Shown here piece after piece: positions 8,356 to 19,312 of a stretch of 64,000 nt of DNA. Source of the stretch: Mesorhizobium atlanticum (lineage in GTDB: Bacteria > Pseudomonadota > Alphaproteobacteria > Rhizobiales > Rhizobiaceae); assembly GCF_003289965.1 (NCBI RefSeq), contig NZ_QMBQ01000001.1, positions 930,001-994,000 on the forward strand. Direction: 5' to 3'. The notes below the pieces were generated by a model. The model did no database searches, was not told the origin of the DNA, and saw only the letters and a list, made by a program, of their open reading frames with translations. The first letter of the stretch is position 1. Every line of letters starts with the position of its first letter. The position numbers and the translations under genes are program-made.

Positions 8356-9729
8356 ATGCTCGCCAATTCGCTGATCGAACTCGACCGCGCCCATCTCATC
8401 CATCCGGTCTCCTCCTATCGCGGCCACGAGGCGCTCGGCGTGCGCGTGCTGAAGTCGGCGAAGGGCGCCACAGTGACCGATGCATCCGGCAAGCAACTCG
8501 TCGACGGTTTCGCCGGGCTTTGGTGCGTCAATGCCGGCTACGGCCACGACAGCATCGTCGAGGCGGCGGCCCGGCAAATGCGCGAGCTTCCTTACGCCAC
8601 CGCCTATTTCGATCTCGGCTCGGAGCCGGCGATCCGGCTCGCTTCGGAACTGGCCGAGCGCGCTCCGGGCGACCTCAACCACGTCTATTTCACGCTCGGC
8701 GGATCGGACGCGGTCGACAGCACGATCCGTTTCGTCCGCTACTACTGGAATGCCAAGGGCGAGCCGCAGCGCGACCAGTTCATTTCGATCGAGCAAGGCT
8801 ATCACGGCTCGTCGGTGGTTGGCGCCGGCCTGACGGCCCTGCCCGCCTTCCACGCCGGCTTCGGCATTCCCTTCGAATGGCAGCACAAGATCCCGTCACC
8901 CTATCCCTATCGCAACCCGGTCGGGGAGGACGGCAATGCGATCATCGCCGCGTCGCTCGCCGCGCTGAAGGCCAAGATCGAGGCCATCGGACCAGAGCGG
9001 GTCGCCGCCTTCTACGCCGAGCCGATCCAGGGTTCGGGTGGTGTCATCGTGCCGCCGAAGGGCTGGATCAAGGCGATCCGCGCGCTGTGCCGGGAGTATG
9101 GCATCCTGTTCATCGCCGACGAGGTGATCACCGGCTTCGGCCGCACCGGGCCGCTGTTCGCCTGCACGGAAGAGGACGTCGTTCCCGATTTCATGACGAC
9201 CGCGAAGGGCCTGACCTCGGGCTATGTTCCCATGGGCGCCGTGTTCATGGCCGACCACGTCTACCAAGTCATCGCCGATGGCGCGGGCAACGCGGCGGTC
9301 GGCCACGGCTACACCTACTCCGCTCATCCGGTCAGCGCCGCCGTCGCGCTCGAAGTGTTGAAGCTCTATGAGGACGGCCTTCTGGAGAACGGCATCAAGG
9401 CCGGCGCTCGCCTAATGGCAGGCCTGTCTGCCTTGAGCGACCATCCGCTCGTCGGCGACGTTCGCGGCCGCGGCATGCTTGCCGCGATCGAGCTGGTGGT
9501 CGACAAAAAGCAGAAGACGCCGCTGCCGGCGTCGGCGATGCCGGCACGGCGGGTCTTCGACAGGGCCTGGGACAACGGCCTGATCATCCGCGCCTTTGCC
9601 AATGGCGTCCTCGGCTATGCCCCGCCGCTCTGCTGCACCGACGAAGACATCGACGCGATTATCGAGCGCACGCGCCTCACGCTCGACCAGACGCTGGCCG
9701 ATCCAGATGTCCGCGAGGCCCTTGCATGA
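8356..9729 (+). CDS. Class III PLP-dependent omega-aminotransferase
   Basis: 457 residues, normal for the class. Recognisable elements are FAGLWCVNAGYGHDS near the N-terminus, the SDAVDSTIRFVRYYWNAKG cofactor-contact region, the EPIQGSGGVIVPPKGW strand, the FIADEVITGFGRTG motif with the Asp that contacts the pyridine nitrogen, and TAKGLTSGYVPMGAV with the Schiff-base Lys. Members transfer an amino group from omega-amino acids, putrescine or beta-alanine to pyruvate or 2-oxoglutarate. It sits 14 bp after the GNAT gene. Its semialdehyde product could be handled by the two aldehyde dehydrogenases at 1.2-5.2 kb. Substrate not resolvable by eye. Confidence 0.9.
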   Translation: MLANSLIELDRAHLIHPVSSYRGHEALGVRVLKSAKGATVTDASGKQLVDGFAGLWCVNAGYGHDSIVEAAARQMRELPYATAYFDLGSEPAIRLASELAERAPGDLNHVYFTLGGSDAVDSTIRFVRYYWNAKGEPQRDQFISIEQGYHGSSVVGAGLTALPAFHAGFGIPFEWQHKIPSPYPYRNPVGEDGNAIIAASLAALKAKIEAIGPERVAAFYAEPIQGSGGVIVPPKGWIKAIRALCREYGILFIADEVITGFGRTGPLFACTEEDVVPDFMTTAKGLTSGYVPMGAVFMADHVYQVIADGAGNAAVGHGYTYSAHPVSAAVALEVLKLYEDGLLENGIKAGARLMAGLSALSDHPLVGDVRGRGMLAAIELVVDKKQKTPLPASAMPARRVFDRAWDNGLIIRAFANGVLGYAPPLCCTDEDIDAIIERTRLTLDQTLADPDVREALA

Positions 9730-9859
9730 CAAGCGGCGGATTTTTCGCATCTCGAAATATCGCCGGAGCGGACGATTTCGCAATTTTGTGCCGCTGCCCC
9801 GCGCCTTTTCGGCGAATCCAGCGCGGGGGAAGTGCCAGACTGCACAGAAGACAAGGCCA

Positions 9860-9884
9860 CAAAGCCCGGAATTATTGGGCTTTG
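9860..9884 (+). terminator. Hairpin, possible terminator after the aminotransferase operon
   Basis: CAAAGCCC at 9860-9867 is perfectly complementary to GGGCTTTG at 9877-9884 across a 9-base A/T-rich loop. It lies in the 237-bp gap between the aminotransferase and the HAD gene. No U-tract follows, so it may instead be a regulatory stem in the HAD leader. Confidence 0.4.
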
Positions 9885-9966
9885 AAAAGGCCGACGCCCC
9901 GGACAGCACGGAATTTTGTTCTGTTCAGCACCATGCAATTCGGCCGCGCGCAGAGGAGAGCCAGAT

Positions 9967-10689
9967 TTGGCCAGGGGCTTTAGCGAATTCAAATACCTGA
10001 CCTTCGACGTCGTCGGCACGCTGATCGACTTCGAAAGCGGTATCACGAACTGCCTGGCTGGAATTGCCGCCGAGACCGGCGTGGCCATCGACGGCGAGGA
10101 AGCGCTGGCACTTTATCGGCAGGCTCGTTACATGCCCGGCGCGGGGTTGTTCCCGGACGATCTCGCGCGCGTCTACACCGTCATCGCGCCGCAGCTCGGC
10201 CTGCCCGCCGAAGAGAAATACGGTGTTCGCCTGAGGGATTCCGCAAGCGTCTGGAAAGGCTTTCCCGATAGCGCGGCGGCACTGGCCGACCTTGCGAAAT
10301 CCCACAAGCTGATCGCCATGACCAATGCGCGGCGCTGGGCGCTCGACCATTTCGAGCAGCAGCTCGGGTCGCCCTTCTTCGCCACCTTCACCGCCGACGA
10401 CACCGGTACGGAGAAACCCGACCCGGCCTTCTTCCAGAAGGTCTTCGATTTCGTGGCATCGCGTGGCGACAGCAAGGACGACATCCTGCATGTCGCGCAA
10501 AGCCAGTACCACGACATCGGCATCTCCCGGGCGCTCGGCATGACCAATTGCTGGATCGAGCGCCGGCACGCCCAGAAGGGCTATGGCGGCACGATCGAGC
10601 CCGAGCGCTTCACCGTGCCGGACTATCACTTCACCTCAATGGCCGCCCTCGCGGCTGCCGTGCGCGAGAGCCTGAAGGAGCGAATCTGA
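9967..10689 (+). CDS. HAD-superfamily hydrolase, haloacid dehalogenase type II (second copy)
   Basis: 240 residues. TTG 9967 is preferred because AGGAGAG is six bases upstream; the open frame from 9916 has no such site. Motif I is DVVGTLIDF, which keeps the nucleophilic Asp but replaces the usual Tyr-Gly with Val-Gly. Motif II is AMTNARRW, the Lys is in TGTEKPDPAFFQKV, and motif IV is near QSQYHDIGISRALG. It is distinct from the HAD at 6515-7183 and is separated from the aminotransferase by 237 bp. It is 58 bp before the binding-protein gene and may be the first gene of the transporter operon. Phosphatase or dehalogenase activity cannot be chosen from sequence. Confidence 0.82.
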   Translation: MARGFSEFKYLTFDVVGTLIDFESGITNCLAGIAAETGVAIDGEEALALYRQARYMPGAGLFPDDLARVYTVIAPQLGLPAEEKYGVRLRDSASVWKGFPDSAAALADLAKSHKLIAMTNARRWALDHFEQQLGSPFFATFTADDTGTEKPDPAFFQKVFDFVASRGDSKDDILHVAQSQYHDIGISRALGMTNCWIERRHAQKGYGGTIEPERFTVPDYHFTSMAALAAAVRESLKERI

Positions 10690-10747
10690 ACCTAAGCCCG
10701 GAAAGCCGCAGCAAGACGAGCATACCGACCAACCAACAGAAAGGGGA

Positions 10748-12364
10748 ATGAACATGAATGACAAGATCACCAACTGGACCAGCGCAGACGATGCCATGGT
10801 CGAAAACGCCATCCGGCGGGGTGCCAGCCGCCGCGAACTCCTCAAGATGCTGCTTGCGGGCGGCGCCGCAGTTGCCGCGGGCAGCTTCGTGCTCGGCCGT
10901 GCCACGCAGGCCGTCGCCGCCACGCCGGTTTCCGGTGGAAACTTGAAAGCGGCCGGCTGGTCGTCTTCGACCGCCGACACGCTCGATCCGGCCAAGGCGT
11001 CGCTCTCCACCGACTATGTCCGCTGCTGCTCGCTCTACAACCGCCTGACCTTCCTCGACAAGGATGGCAAGACGCAGATGGAACTCGCCGAGAGTTTCGA
11101 CAGCAAGGACGCCAAGACCTGGACGGTGAAACTGCGCAAGGGCGTCACCTTCCACGACGGCAAGGATCTGACGGCCGACGACGTGGTCTTTTCGCTGAAG
11201 CGTCATCTCGACAAAGCGGTCGGCTCCAAGGTCGCCAAGATCGCCGCGCAGATGACCGGCTTCAAGGCGGTCGACAAGTCTACCGTGGAAATCACGCTCG
11301 CCGATCCGAACGCCGACCTGCCGACCATCCTGGCGCTGCACCACTTCATGATTGTCCAGGACGGCACGACTGATTTCTCCAAGGGCAACGGCACCGGCGC
11401 TTTCGTGCTGCAGACGTTCGAACCGGGTGTGCGTTCGGTGGTCACCAAGAACAAGAACTACTGGAAATCGGGTAAGCCCTATCTCGACTCCTTCGAGTTC
11501 ATCGCCATCAGTGACGACAGCGCCCGCGTGAACGCGCTGCTTTCGGGTGACATCGCCTTCGCCGCCTCGATCAATCCACGGGCGATGAAACTGCTGGAAA
11601 GCCAGCAGGACTTTGAACTGTCGAAGACGACCTCGGGCAACTACACCGACCTCAACATCCGGCTCGACATGGATCCGGGCAACAAGGCCGACTTCGTCGC
11701 CGGCATGAAGTATTTGGTCAACCGCGAGCAGATCGTCAAATCGGCATTGCGCGGCCTCGGCGAGATCGGCAACGACCAGCCCGTCTCCCCGGCCAACATC
11801 TTCCACAATGCCGACCTCAAGCCGAAGGCCTTCGACCCGGACAAGGCGAAGTTCCACTTCCAGAAGGCGGGCCTGCTCGGCCAGTCCATCCCGGTGATCG
11901 CCTCCGATGCGGCGACTTCGTCGATCGACATGGCGGTGATCATCCAGGCAGCGGGTGCCGACATCGGCATGAAGCTCGACGTGCAGCGCGTTCCGTCCGA
12001 TGGCTACTGGGACAATTACTGGCTCAAGGCGCCAATCCATTTCGGCAACATCAATCCGCGCCCGACGCCGGACATCCTGTTCTCGCTCCTATACGCTTCG
12101 AACGCGCCGTGGAACGAAAGCCAGTACAAGTCCGAGAAGTTCGACAAGATGCTTGTGGAGGCGCGCGGCTCACTCGACCAGGCCAAGCGCAAGGAGATCT
12201 ATGGCCAGATGCAGACCATGATCGCCGACGAGGCTGGCACCATCATCCCGGCCTACATTTCCAACGTCGATGCCCTCTCCAGCAAGGTGAAGGGTTTGGA
12301 AGCGAACCCGCTCGGTGGCATGATGGGCTACGCAATGGCGGAATATCTCTGGCTTGAAGCCTGA
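10748..12364 (+). CDS. ABC transporter substrate-binding protein, peptide/opine family (SBP_bac_5), Tat-exported
   Basis: 538 residues with AAAGGGGA upstream of ATG 10748. The N-terminus has a twin-arginine signal: SRRELLKML followed by an Ala/Gly-rich hydrophobic stretch ending near VAATPVSGG, so it is exported folded to the periplasm. The mature part has the family-5 elements TLDPAKASLSTDY near the N-terminus, LRKGVTFHDGKDLTADDVVFSLKR and GTGAFVLQTFEPG. Such proteins bind di- or oligopeptides, opines or nickel chelates. Two permeases and a fused ATPase follow directly, completing the importer. A strong hairpin follows the stop codon and probably sets the binding-protein:permease ratio. Confidence 0.92.
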   Translation: MNMNDKITNWTSADDAMVENAIRRGASRRELLKMLLAGGAAVAAGSFVLGRATQAVAATPVSGGNLKAAGWSSSTADTLDPAKASLSTDYVRCCSLYNRLTFLDKDGKTQMELAESFDSKDAKTWTVKLRKGVTFHDGKDLTADDVVFSLKRHLDKAVGSKVAKIAAQMTGFKAVDKSTVEITLADPNADLPTILALHHFMIVQDGTTDFSKGNGTGAFVLQTFEPGVRSVVTKNKNYWKSGKPYLDSFEFIAISDDSARVNALLSGDIAFAASINPRAMKLLESQQDFELSKTTSGNYTDLNIRLDMDPGNKADFVAGMKYLVNREQIVKSALRGLGEIGNDQPVSPANIFHNADLKPKAFDPDKAKFHFQKAGLLGQSIPVIASDAATSSIDMAVIIQAAGADIGMKLDVQRVPSDGYWDNYWLKAPIHFGNINPRPTPDILFSLLYASNAPWNESQYKSEKFDKMLVEARGSLDQAKRKEIYGQMQTMIADEAGTIIPAYISNVDALSSKVKGLEANPLGGMMGYAMAEYLWLEA

Positions 12365-12370
12365 GACGCC

Positions 12371-12398
12371 TGCCGGGGCCGGCCGACCGGCCCCGGCA
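12371..12398 (+). terminator. Intra-operon stem-loop after the binding-protein gene
   Basis: TGCCGGGGCCGG (12371-12382) pairs perfectly with CCGGCCCCGGCA (12387-12398) around the tetraloop CCGA. It begins six bases after the stop codon and has no U-tract. It resembles the mRNA-stabilising or partially terminating stems that commonly separate a highly expressed binding-protein gene from its permease genes. Confidence 0.65.
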
Positions 12399-12448
12399 CT
12401 GCATTGCGCAGGATAGTTTGACCGAATGCAGCCGCAGGGAGCGCTTCC

Positions 12449-13399
12449 ATGAAATCTGGGGTTCTCAACCTCGTGGTCAAGCGGCTGGGCATTGCGGTCG
12501 TCACGCTTCTGATCGTCCTGTTCGCCGTGTTTTTCGCCACCAGCATGCTGCCAGGCGACACGGCGTCGATCCTGCTCGGTCAGGCGGCGACTCCCGAAGC
12601 GGTCGCCGGCCTGCGCGAGGCCATGCATCTCAACGATCCGGCGATCCTGCGTTTCCTGCGCTGGCTTGTCGGCCTACTCCACGGCGACCTCGGTACCTCC
12701 TATGCCAATCAAATGCCGGTCGCGGCATTGATTGGCGGCCGCCTGGTCAACACGATGAAGCTCGCTGCCATCACCACGCTCCTCTCGGTGCCGCTGGCGC
12801 TGACACTCGGCATCACCACCGCCATGCTGCGCGGCTCGCTGTACGACCGCATCGTCACCGTGCTTTCAATCGGCGTTATCTCGGTGCCGGAATTCATGGT
12901 CGCGACGCTGTCGGTTCTGCTGTTTGCCGTCTATCTGAAATGGCTGCCGGCGCTGTCCTCGGTCAACGAGGCCCATTCGCTGACCGACCTCGTGCGCATC
13001 TATGCCATGCCGGTGATCACGCTCACCTTCGTCATCTCCGCCCAAATGATCCGCATGACTCGCGCCGCAGTGATCGAGACGCTGTCCACGCCTTATGTCG
13101 AGATGGCGCTGCTCAAGGGTGCCTCGCGCGGCCGCATGGTGCTGAGGCACGCGCTTCCCAACGCGCTCGGACCGATCGTCAACGCGGTTGCGCTGTCTTT
13201 GTCCTATCTTGTCGGCGGCGTCATCATCGTCGAGACGATCTTCAACTATCCCGGCATCGCAAAGCTGATGGTGGACGCCGTCGCGACCCGCGACCTGCCG
13301 CTGATCCAGAGCTGCGCGATGATCTTCTGCCTCGGGTATCTCCTGCTGATCACGGCCGCAGATATCGTGGCCATCATGTCCAACCCGAGGCTCAGATGA
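12449..13399 (+). CDS. ABC transporter permease, DppB/OppB type
   Basis: 316 residues with about six membrane helices; the first spans LNLVVKRLGIAVVTLLIVLF. The cytoplasmic coupling loop EMALLKGASRGRMVLRHALP is the EAA-type motif that docks on the ATPase. The typical DppB feature of a long periplasmic loop after helix 1, including LPGDTASILLGQAATPEA, is present. It forms the inner-membrane channel with the next gene, with which it overlaps by 4 bp (ATGA at 13396). Substrate follows the binding protein and is unknown. Confidence 0.92.
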   Translation: MKSGVLNLVVKRLGIAVVTLLIVLFAVFFATSMLPGDTASILLGQAATPEAVAGLREAMHLNDPAILRFLRWLVGLLHGDLGTSYANQMPVAALIGGRLVNTMKLAAITTLLSVPLALTLGITTAMLRGSLYDRIVTVLSIGVISVPEFMVATLSVLLFAVYLKWLPALSSVNEAHSLTDLVRIYAMPVITLTFVISAQMIRMTRAAVIETLSTPYVEMALLKGASRGRMVLRHALPNALGPIVNAVALSLSYLVGGVIIVETIFNYPGIAKLMVDAVATRDLPLIQSCAMIFCLGYLLLITAADIVAIMSNPRLR

Positions 13400-14243
13400 C
13401 GATGGCGCGCGCGGTAGCCTCCCGGCGGTCCTTCCTGGGCCACAGCTATAACCTCGTCGGCGTCGTGGCCGCGCTGGTCATCCTGGCGTGGACGCTCGTC
13501 GCGATCTTCGCGCCCTACATCATTCCCCATCCGATCGGCGACATCGTCGACGACGACTATTTCGGCCCGATGCGTCAGGGGTTGTGGCTCGGCTCCGACT
13601 ATCTGGGCCGCGACATGCTTTCGCGGGTTCTGATGGGTGCACGCTATACCGTCGGCATATCGCTCGCCGCGGTCTCCATCGCCTGCTTTTCGGGTGTCGT
13701 GCTGGGCATGGCTGCGGCCGTCACCGGCGGCTGGTTCGACACATGCCTCAGCCGCTTCCTGGACGCGATGAACTCCATCCCCAGCAAGCTGTTCGGCCTT
13801 GTGGTCGTCGCCGCGGTCGGCTCGTCGATCCCGGTACTGATCCTGACGCTCGCCGTCATCTACGTCCCGGGCGCCTATCGCTTCGCGCGGGCGCTCGCCG
13901 TCAACATCAACACGATGGACTTCATGACCGTCGCTCGCGTCCGCGGCGAAAGCACGGCCTATCTCATCGGGTCCGAGATCCTGCCAAACATCATCCGCCC
14001 GGTGCTTGCCGATTTCGGGCTGCGCTTCGTCTTCATCGTGCTCCTGCTTTCCGGCCTGTCCTTCCTCGGGCTTGGCCTGCAGCCGCCTTTGGCCGACTGG
14101 GGCGCGCTTGTGCGTGAGAACATCGGCGGCTTGCCCTTTGCCGCGCCCGCCGTCATCGTGCCCTCGCTAGCCATCGCCAGCCTCACCATCAGCGTCAACC
14201 TGCTGATCGACAACCTGCCGCACAAGATCAGGGACCGCGACGC

Positions 14244-14247
<4 letters not shown>
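13396..14247 (+). CDS. ABC transporter permease, DppC/OppC type
   Basis: 283 residues from the ATG that overlaps the stop of the previous gene. An open frame reaching back to 12418 is an artefact lying over the first permease. The N-terminal helix NLVGVVAALVILAWTLVAIF is followed by the DppC signature GSDYLGRDMLSRVLMGARYT. The EAA loop is FMTVARVRGESTAYLIGSEI, and LSGLSFLGLGLQPPLADWG near the C-terminus is typical. It pairs with the DppB-type subunit and overlaps the ATPase gene by 4 bp, so the three are translationally coupled. Confidence 0.93.
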
Positions 14248-15899
<1,652 letters not shown>

Positions 15900-15915
15900 A
15901 AGCGGCGGCTCCGCC

Positions 15916-16392
15916 TTACATCGGAAACAGGCTGGGCAGCGGCATATGCGCCTTGACGATGGGCGACTTCAGCACCACGAAACTGAAATACTTGTCGATG
16001 CCGATATCCATATCGGTCAGCCGCTCCATGATCGTCTGGTATTCGCCGATCCCGGCGGTCATGAATTTCATCAGATAGTCGTAGCCGCCCGAGACAAGGT
16101 GACATTCGATAACCTGGTCGATCTTCTCTACCACGGCGAGAAAGCGCGCAAAGTCGACCTGGCGGTGGTTCTTGAGAGTAATCTCGGTGAACACGGTCAG
16201 AGTCTGGCCAAGCTTGCCGATATTGACCTGCGCGGAGTAGCCCTCGATGTAGCCTTCCGACTGCAGCTTCTTGACCCGCATCAGGCACGGGCTCGGCGAC
16301 AGATGCACCAGCTCGGCCAGTTCGACATTGGTGATGCGGCCGTTCTTCTGCAGTTCGTGCAGAATCTTGATGTCGATCCGATCCAGTTTCAT
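15916..16392 (-). CDS. Lrp/AsnC-family transcriptional regulator
   Basis: 158 residues starting MKLDRIDIKILHELQ at ATG 16392, with GGAGA upstream. The N-terminal helix-turn-helix (NGRITNVELAELVHLSPSPC) has the family's SPSPC turn, and the C-terminal RAM domain carries VIECHLVSGGYDYLMKF, the amino-acid-sensing segment. It probably binds an amino acid and controls the adjacent catabolic or uptake genes. It is convergent with the ABC importer and divergent from the DadA-like oxidase (224-bp shared upstream region), so the oxidase is the most likely target. Confidence 0.93.
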   Translation of the reverse strand: MKLDRIDIKILHELQKNGRITNVELAELVHLSPSPCLMRVKKLQSEGYIEGYSAQVNIGKLGQTLTVFTEITLKNHRQVDFARFLAVVEKIDQVIECHLVSGGYDYLMKFMTAGIGEYQTIMERLTDMDIGIDKYFSFVVLKSPIVKAHMPLPSLFPM

Positions 16393-16616
16393 GGGCTGTC
16401 TCCGAGGAAGAGTGCTACAGCACAAAATGCTGCCATGCTGGTGACCGCCGAGACTACCATAGCCCGCTGGCCTGTCCATCCGAGCCGACACCGCTTTGAA
16501 ACGCAGGGACTGGCGATTTCAATGGGATTGCCGGAACAAAATTCTGCTTGTGCCTCAACTGCGGCAGCGGCTGCCTGCGCGACGCGATAAACTGGCGCTT
16601 CAAGGCAGAGAGGATC

Positions 16617-17942
16617 ATGCGCGCGCCGCTGCAGCAAATCGAGACATCTGGCGAACTGCCGCAATCCGCCGATGCGGTGATCATCGGCGGCGGTATCGTC
16701 GGCGTCTTCGCGGCCTATTGCCTGGCGCGCCGCGGCATGAAGGTGGCGCTCGTCGAAAAGGGGCGCATCGGCGCCGAGCAGTCCTCGAGGAACTGGGGAT
16801 GGTGCCGCCAGCAGAACCGCGACGCCCGCGAGCTGCCGATGGCGACCCATAGCCTCGATCTGTGGGAGCGCTTTTCGACGGAGACCGGCGAGGACACCGG
16901 TTTTCGCCGCTGCGGCCTGCTCTACCTCAGCAATGACGAGGCGGAAGTGGCCGGTTGGGCGCGCTGGCGCGACTTCGCCAGAACCGCCGGTGTCACCACG
17001 CATATGCTGGACACGACCGAGGCCACTGAGCGGGGCCGCGCCACGGGCCGAACCTGGAAGGGCGGCGTCTTCTCGCCGACCGACGGCACCGCCGACCCGT
17101 CGCGGGCCGCGCCCGCGGTCGCCCGCGCCATTCTGAAGCTCGGCGGCACCGTGCACCAGAATTGCGCCGCGCGTGGCATCGAGACCGAGGGCGGGCGCCT
17201 GAGTGGCGTGGTCACCGAAAGCGGAACCATCCGGACGAAATTGGCGGTGATGGCCGGCGGCGCCTGGGCGTCCTCCTTTTGCCGGCAGTTCGGCTTCCGC
17301 TTTCCGCAAGCGTCGATCCGCTCTTCGATCATGTCGGTCTCGCCGGGCGCCGAAGGCCTGCCGGATGCGCTGCACACGGCGAAGATCTCGGTCACGCGCC
17401 GCGGCGACGGCGGCTATACGCTCGCGATCAGCGGACGCGGGCGCGTCGACGTGACGCCGCAGCAACTGCGCTTCTCTTCGCAATTTTTGCCTATGTTCCT
17501 GAAGCGGTGGCGCAGCCTCGCGCCCGGCGGCCTGCAAGGCGCGCTTTCGGGCCACGAAACGCTGAAACGCTGGCGCCTCGACCGGCCGACGCCGATGGAG
17601 CGCATGCGCATCCTCGATCCAACTCCGGATCAGTCGACCATCCGCCTGACGCATGCCCGCGCGCTCGAACTTCTGCCCGATCTCAGAAAGACCAGGATCA
17701 GTGCTGCCTGGGCAGGCTATATCGACAGCACGCCGGACGGCGTGCCGGCCATCGGCGCGATCGATTGCGTCCCAGGCTTTTTCCTGGCTGCCGGATTTTC
17801 GGGACACGGCTTCGGCATCGGCCCCGGCGCCGGGCACCTCGTCGCCGACCTGGTGACCGGGGCGAAGCCGATCGTCGATCCGAAATCCTATGATCCACGG
17901 CGCTTCGACGCTTCGTCCTGGGGCAAGGTCGCCGACTTCTAG
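16617..17942 (+). CDS. FAD-dependent amino-acid oxidoreductase (DadA/HcnC-like)
   Basis: 441 residues from ATG 16617, preceded by AGAGAGGATC. The FAD fold VIIGGGIVGVFAAYCLARRG is followed by SSRNWGWCRQQNRD, the isoalloxazine-contact loop of the DAO family, and it ends with AAGFSGHGFGIGPGAGHLVAD. Members oxidise D-amino acids, sarcosine, proline or opines. It is divergent from the Lrp regulator and converges with 2 bp spacing on the HcnB-like gene. Because the neighbouring minus-strand operon supplies the [2Fe-2S] and HcnB-type subunits, this could be the catalytic subunit of a heterotrimeric dehydrogenase. A second candidate lies at 24775. Confidence 0.88.
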   Translation: MRAPLQQIETSGELPQSADAVIIGGGIVGVFAAYCLARRGMKVALVEKGRIGAEQSSRNWGWCRQQNRDARELPMATHSLDLWERFSTETGEDTGFRRCGLLYLSNDEAEVAGWARWRDFARTAGVTTHMLDTTEATERGRATGRTWKGGVFSPTDGTADPSRAAPAVARAILKLGGTVHQNCAARGIETEGGRLSGVVTESGTIRTKLAVMAGGAWASSFCRQFGFRFPQASIRSSIMSVSPGAEGLPDALHTAKISVTRRGDGGYTLAISGRGRVDVTPQQLRFSSQFLPMFLKRWRSLAPGGLQGALSGHETLKRWRLDRPTPMERMRILDPTPDQSTIRLTHARALELLPDLRKTRISAAWAGYIDSTPDGVPAIGAIDCVPGFFLAAGFSGHGFGIGPGAGHLVADLVTGAKPIVDPKSYDPRRFDASSWGKVADF

Positions 17943-17944
17943 CA

Positions 17945-19312
17945 TCAGTCCTCCCGAAGAAAGGCGCCGACGGGCGCCGGCCGAACAGGCGCCTGCCCGC
18001 GAAACCGACCGACATCCCTTGACGCGCATCCGGATTGCGCCGCGACGAGCTCGACGGCCGCCAAGTGGCAATAGCGCCCTTGGCAGCGCCCCATGCCGAC
18101 GCGTGAAAGCGACTTCAGCCTGTTGGCCTCGCCGCCGCCGAAATCCGCACCCTCGCGCACGGCTGCGGCAGTGATATTTTCGCAGCGGCAGACGATCGCG
18201 TCGTCGGGCATTGTTCGCACCATCTCGGCCGGCCAGGGAAAGGCACGAGCCAGGCCGTAGGCAAAACGCTTGAGTCGCGTCAGCTTGCGCAGGTCAGCTT
18301 GGACGGGAGATGCCGCATGCCCGAGATCCTTGAGGCATGCCACGGCCGCGAGACGCCCCGCGATCTCCGCCCCATCCGCGCCGATGAGACGAGCCCCGTC
18401 ACCTGCAAGGTAGACTCCGTTGCCGGCCCGCCCCATCGCGTCGGTCTGCGGCAGCCATTGTTGCCACTGCTCGTCATAGGCAAAGACGCATCCGACCAGA
18501 TCGGCCAGATGCGTCTCCGCCCGCAAGTGCCAGCCCATGCCGACCATGTCGCATGGGGTGATGCGCTGCCATCCGCCGGCATCGCGCCAGCGCATCGCAA
18601 TGACGCCCGACGCGTTCGCCTCGATGCGCTCCAGCGTCACGCCCGCATGATAGCGGCCACCGAGCCGCGCCCTTAGGGCCAGACCGCGCAACGCAACGAT
18701 CGGCCGGGCCGCGAGTCCAGGGAATCCCCTCATCTGCCGGCGCCACGAGGATGTATCCAGCACCGCCGCCACGTCGGCTCCGGCCTTGAGGAGTTGCGCG
18801 CCGACCAGCGTCAGCAAAGGTCCCGATCCGATGAGAACGACGCGCCGTCCGAGCGCCACGCCCTGCGCCTTGAGCGCGATCTGCGCCGCGCCGAGGCTGT
18901 AGACGCCGGCGTTCTGCCAGCCTGGGACCGGAGCGATGCGATCGGACGCGCCGGTGGCAAGAACCAGGCGGTCGTAGCTGATCACCTGCACCCCGCCCTC
19001 GCCCAGCACATGCAGCCGCCCCTGATGCACGGCAATGACGGAGCTGTGTGCTTGATAAGTGAGCTGTCGCTCTTCGGTCAGCCGGTCAAAGAGCGCATGC
19101 AGTTCTTGCGCCTTCACTGCCTCCGACCCATAGAGCTGTTCCGGCGTGCGGACGAACCCGTCCGGCGGGCGGCGATAGATCTGCCCACCGGCGCGATGGC
19201 CTTCGTCGATCACCACCGGATGGAGTCCGGCTGCGACCAGCGTTGCTGCTGCCCTTATGCCGGCGGGACCGGCCCCGACGATCACGATTTTCGGCGATGA
19301 GGGCCTACTCAC
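17945..19312 (-). CDS. FAD/NAD(P)-binding oxidoreductase with C-terminal BFD-like [2Fe-2S] domain (HcnB/OoxA-like)
   Basis: 455 residues from GTG 19312, which overlaps the stop of the preceding gene by 4 bp (GTGA). An ATG further upstream at 19345 would overlap by 37 bp and is less likely. Two Rossmann motifs are present, IVGAGPAGIRAAATL at the N-terminus and VLIGSGPLLTLVGAQLL in the middle. The C-terminus has CRCENIT and GRCQGRYC, the four-Cys BFD-type cluster site. This is the architecture of the HcnB / opine oxidase A / D-hydroxyproline dehydrogenase alpha subunits, which pass electrons from a DadA-like subunit. It is the last gene of the hyuA-hyuB operon. Confidence 0.9.
   Translation of the reverse strand: MSRPSSPKIVIVGAGPAGIRAAATLVAAGLHPVVIDEGHRAGGQIYRRPPDGFVRTPEQLYGSEAVKAQELHALFDRLTEERQLTYQAHSSVIAVHQGRLHVLGEGGVQVISYDRLVLATGASDRIAPVPGWQNAGVYSLGAAQIALKAQGVALGRRVVLIGSGPLLTLVGAQLLKAGADVAAVLDTSSWRRQMRGFPGLAARPIVALRGLALRARLGGRYHAGVTLERIEANASGVIAMRWRDAGGWQRITPCDMVGMGWHLRAETHLADLVGCVFAYDEQWQQWLPQTDAMGRAGNGVYLAGDGARLIGADGAEIAGRLAAVACLKDLGHAASPVQADLRKLTRLKRFAYGLARAFPWPAEMVRTMPDDAIVCRCENITAAAVREGADFGGGEANRLKSLSRVGMGRCQGRYCHLAAVELVAAQSGCASRDVGRFRGQAPVRPAPVGAFLRED

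Noticed and set aside
10631..12040. 469-codon minus-strand frame opposite the binding-protein gene
   Set aside because: No ribosome site or family similarity; opposite frame encodes a complete Tat-exported binding protein.
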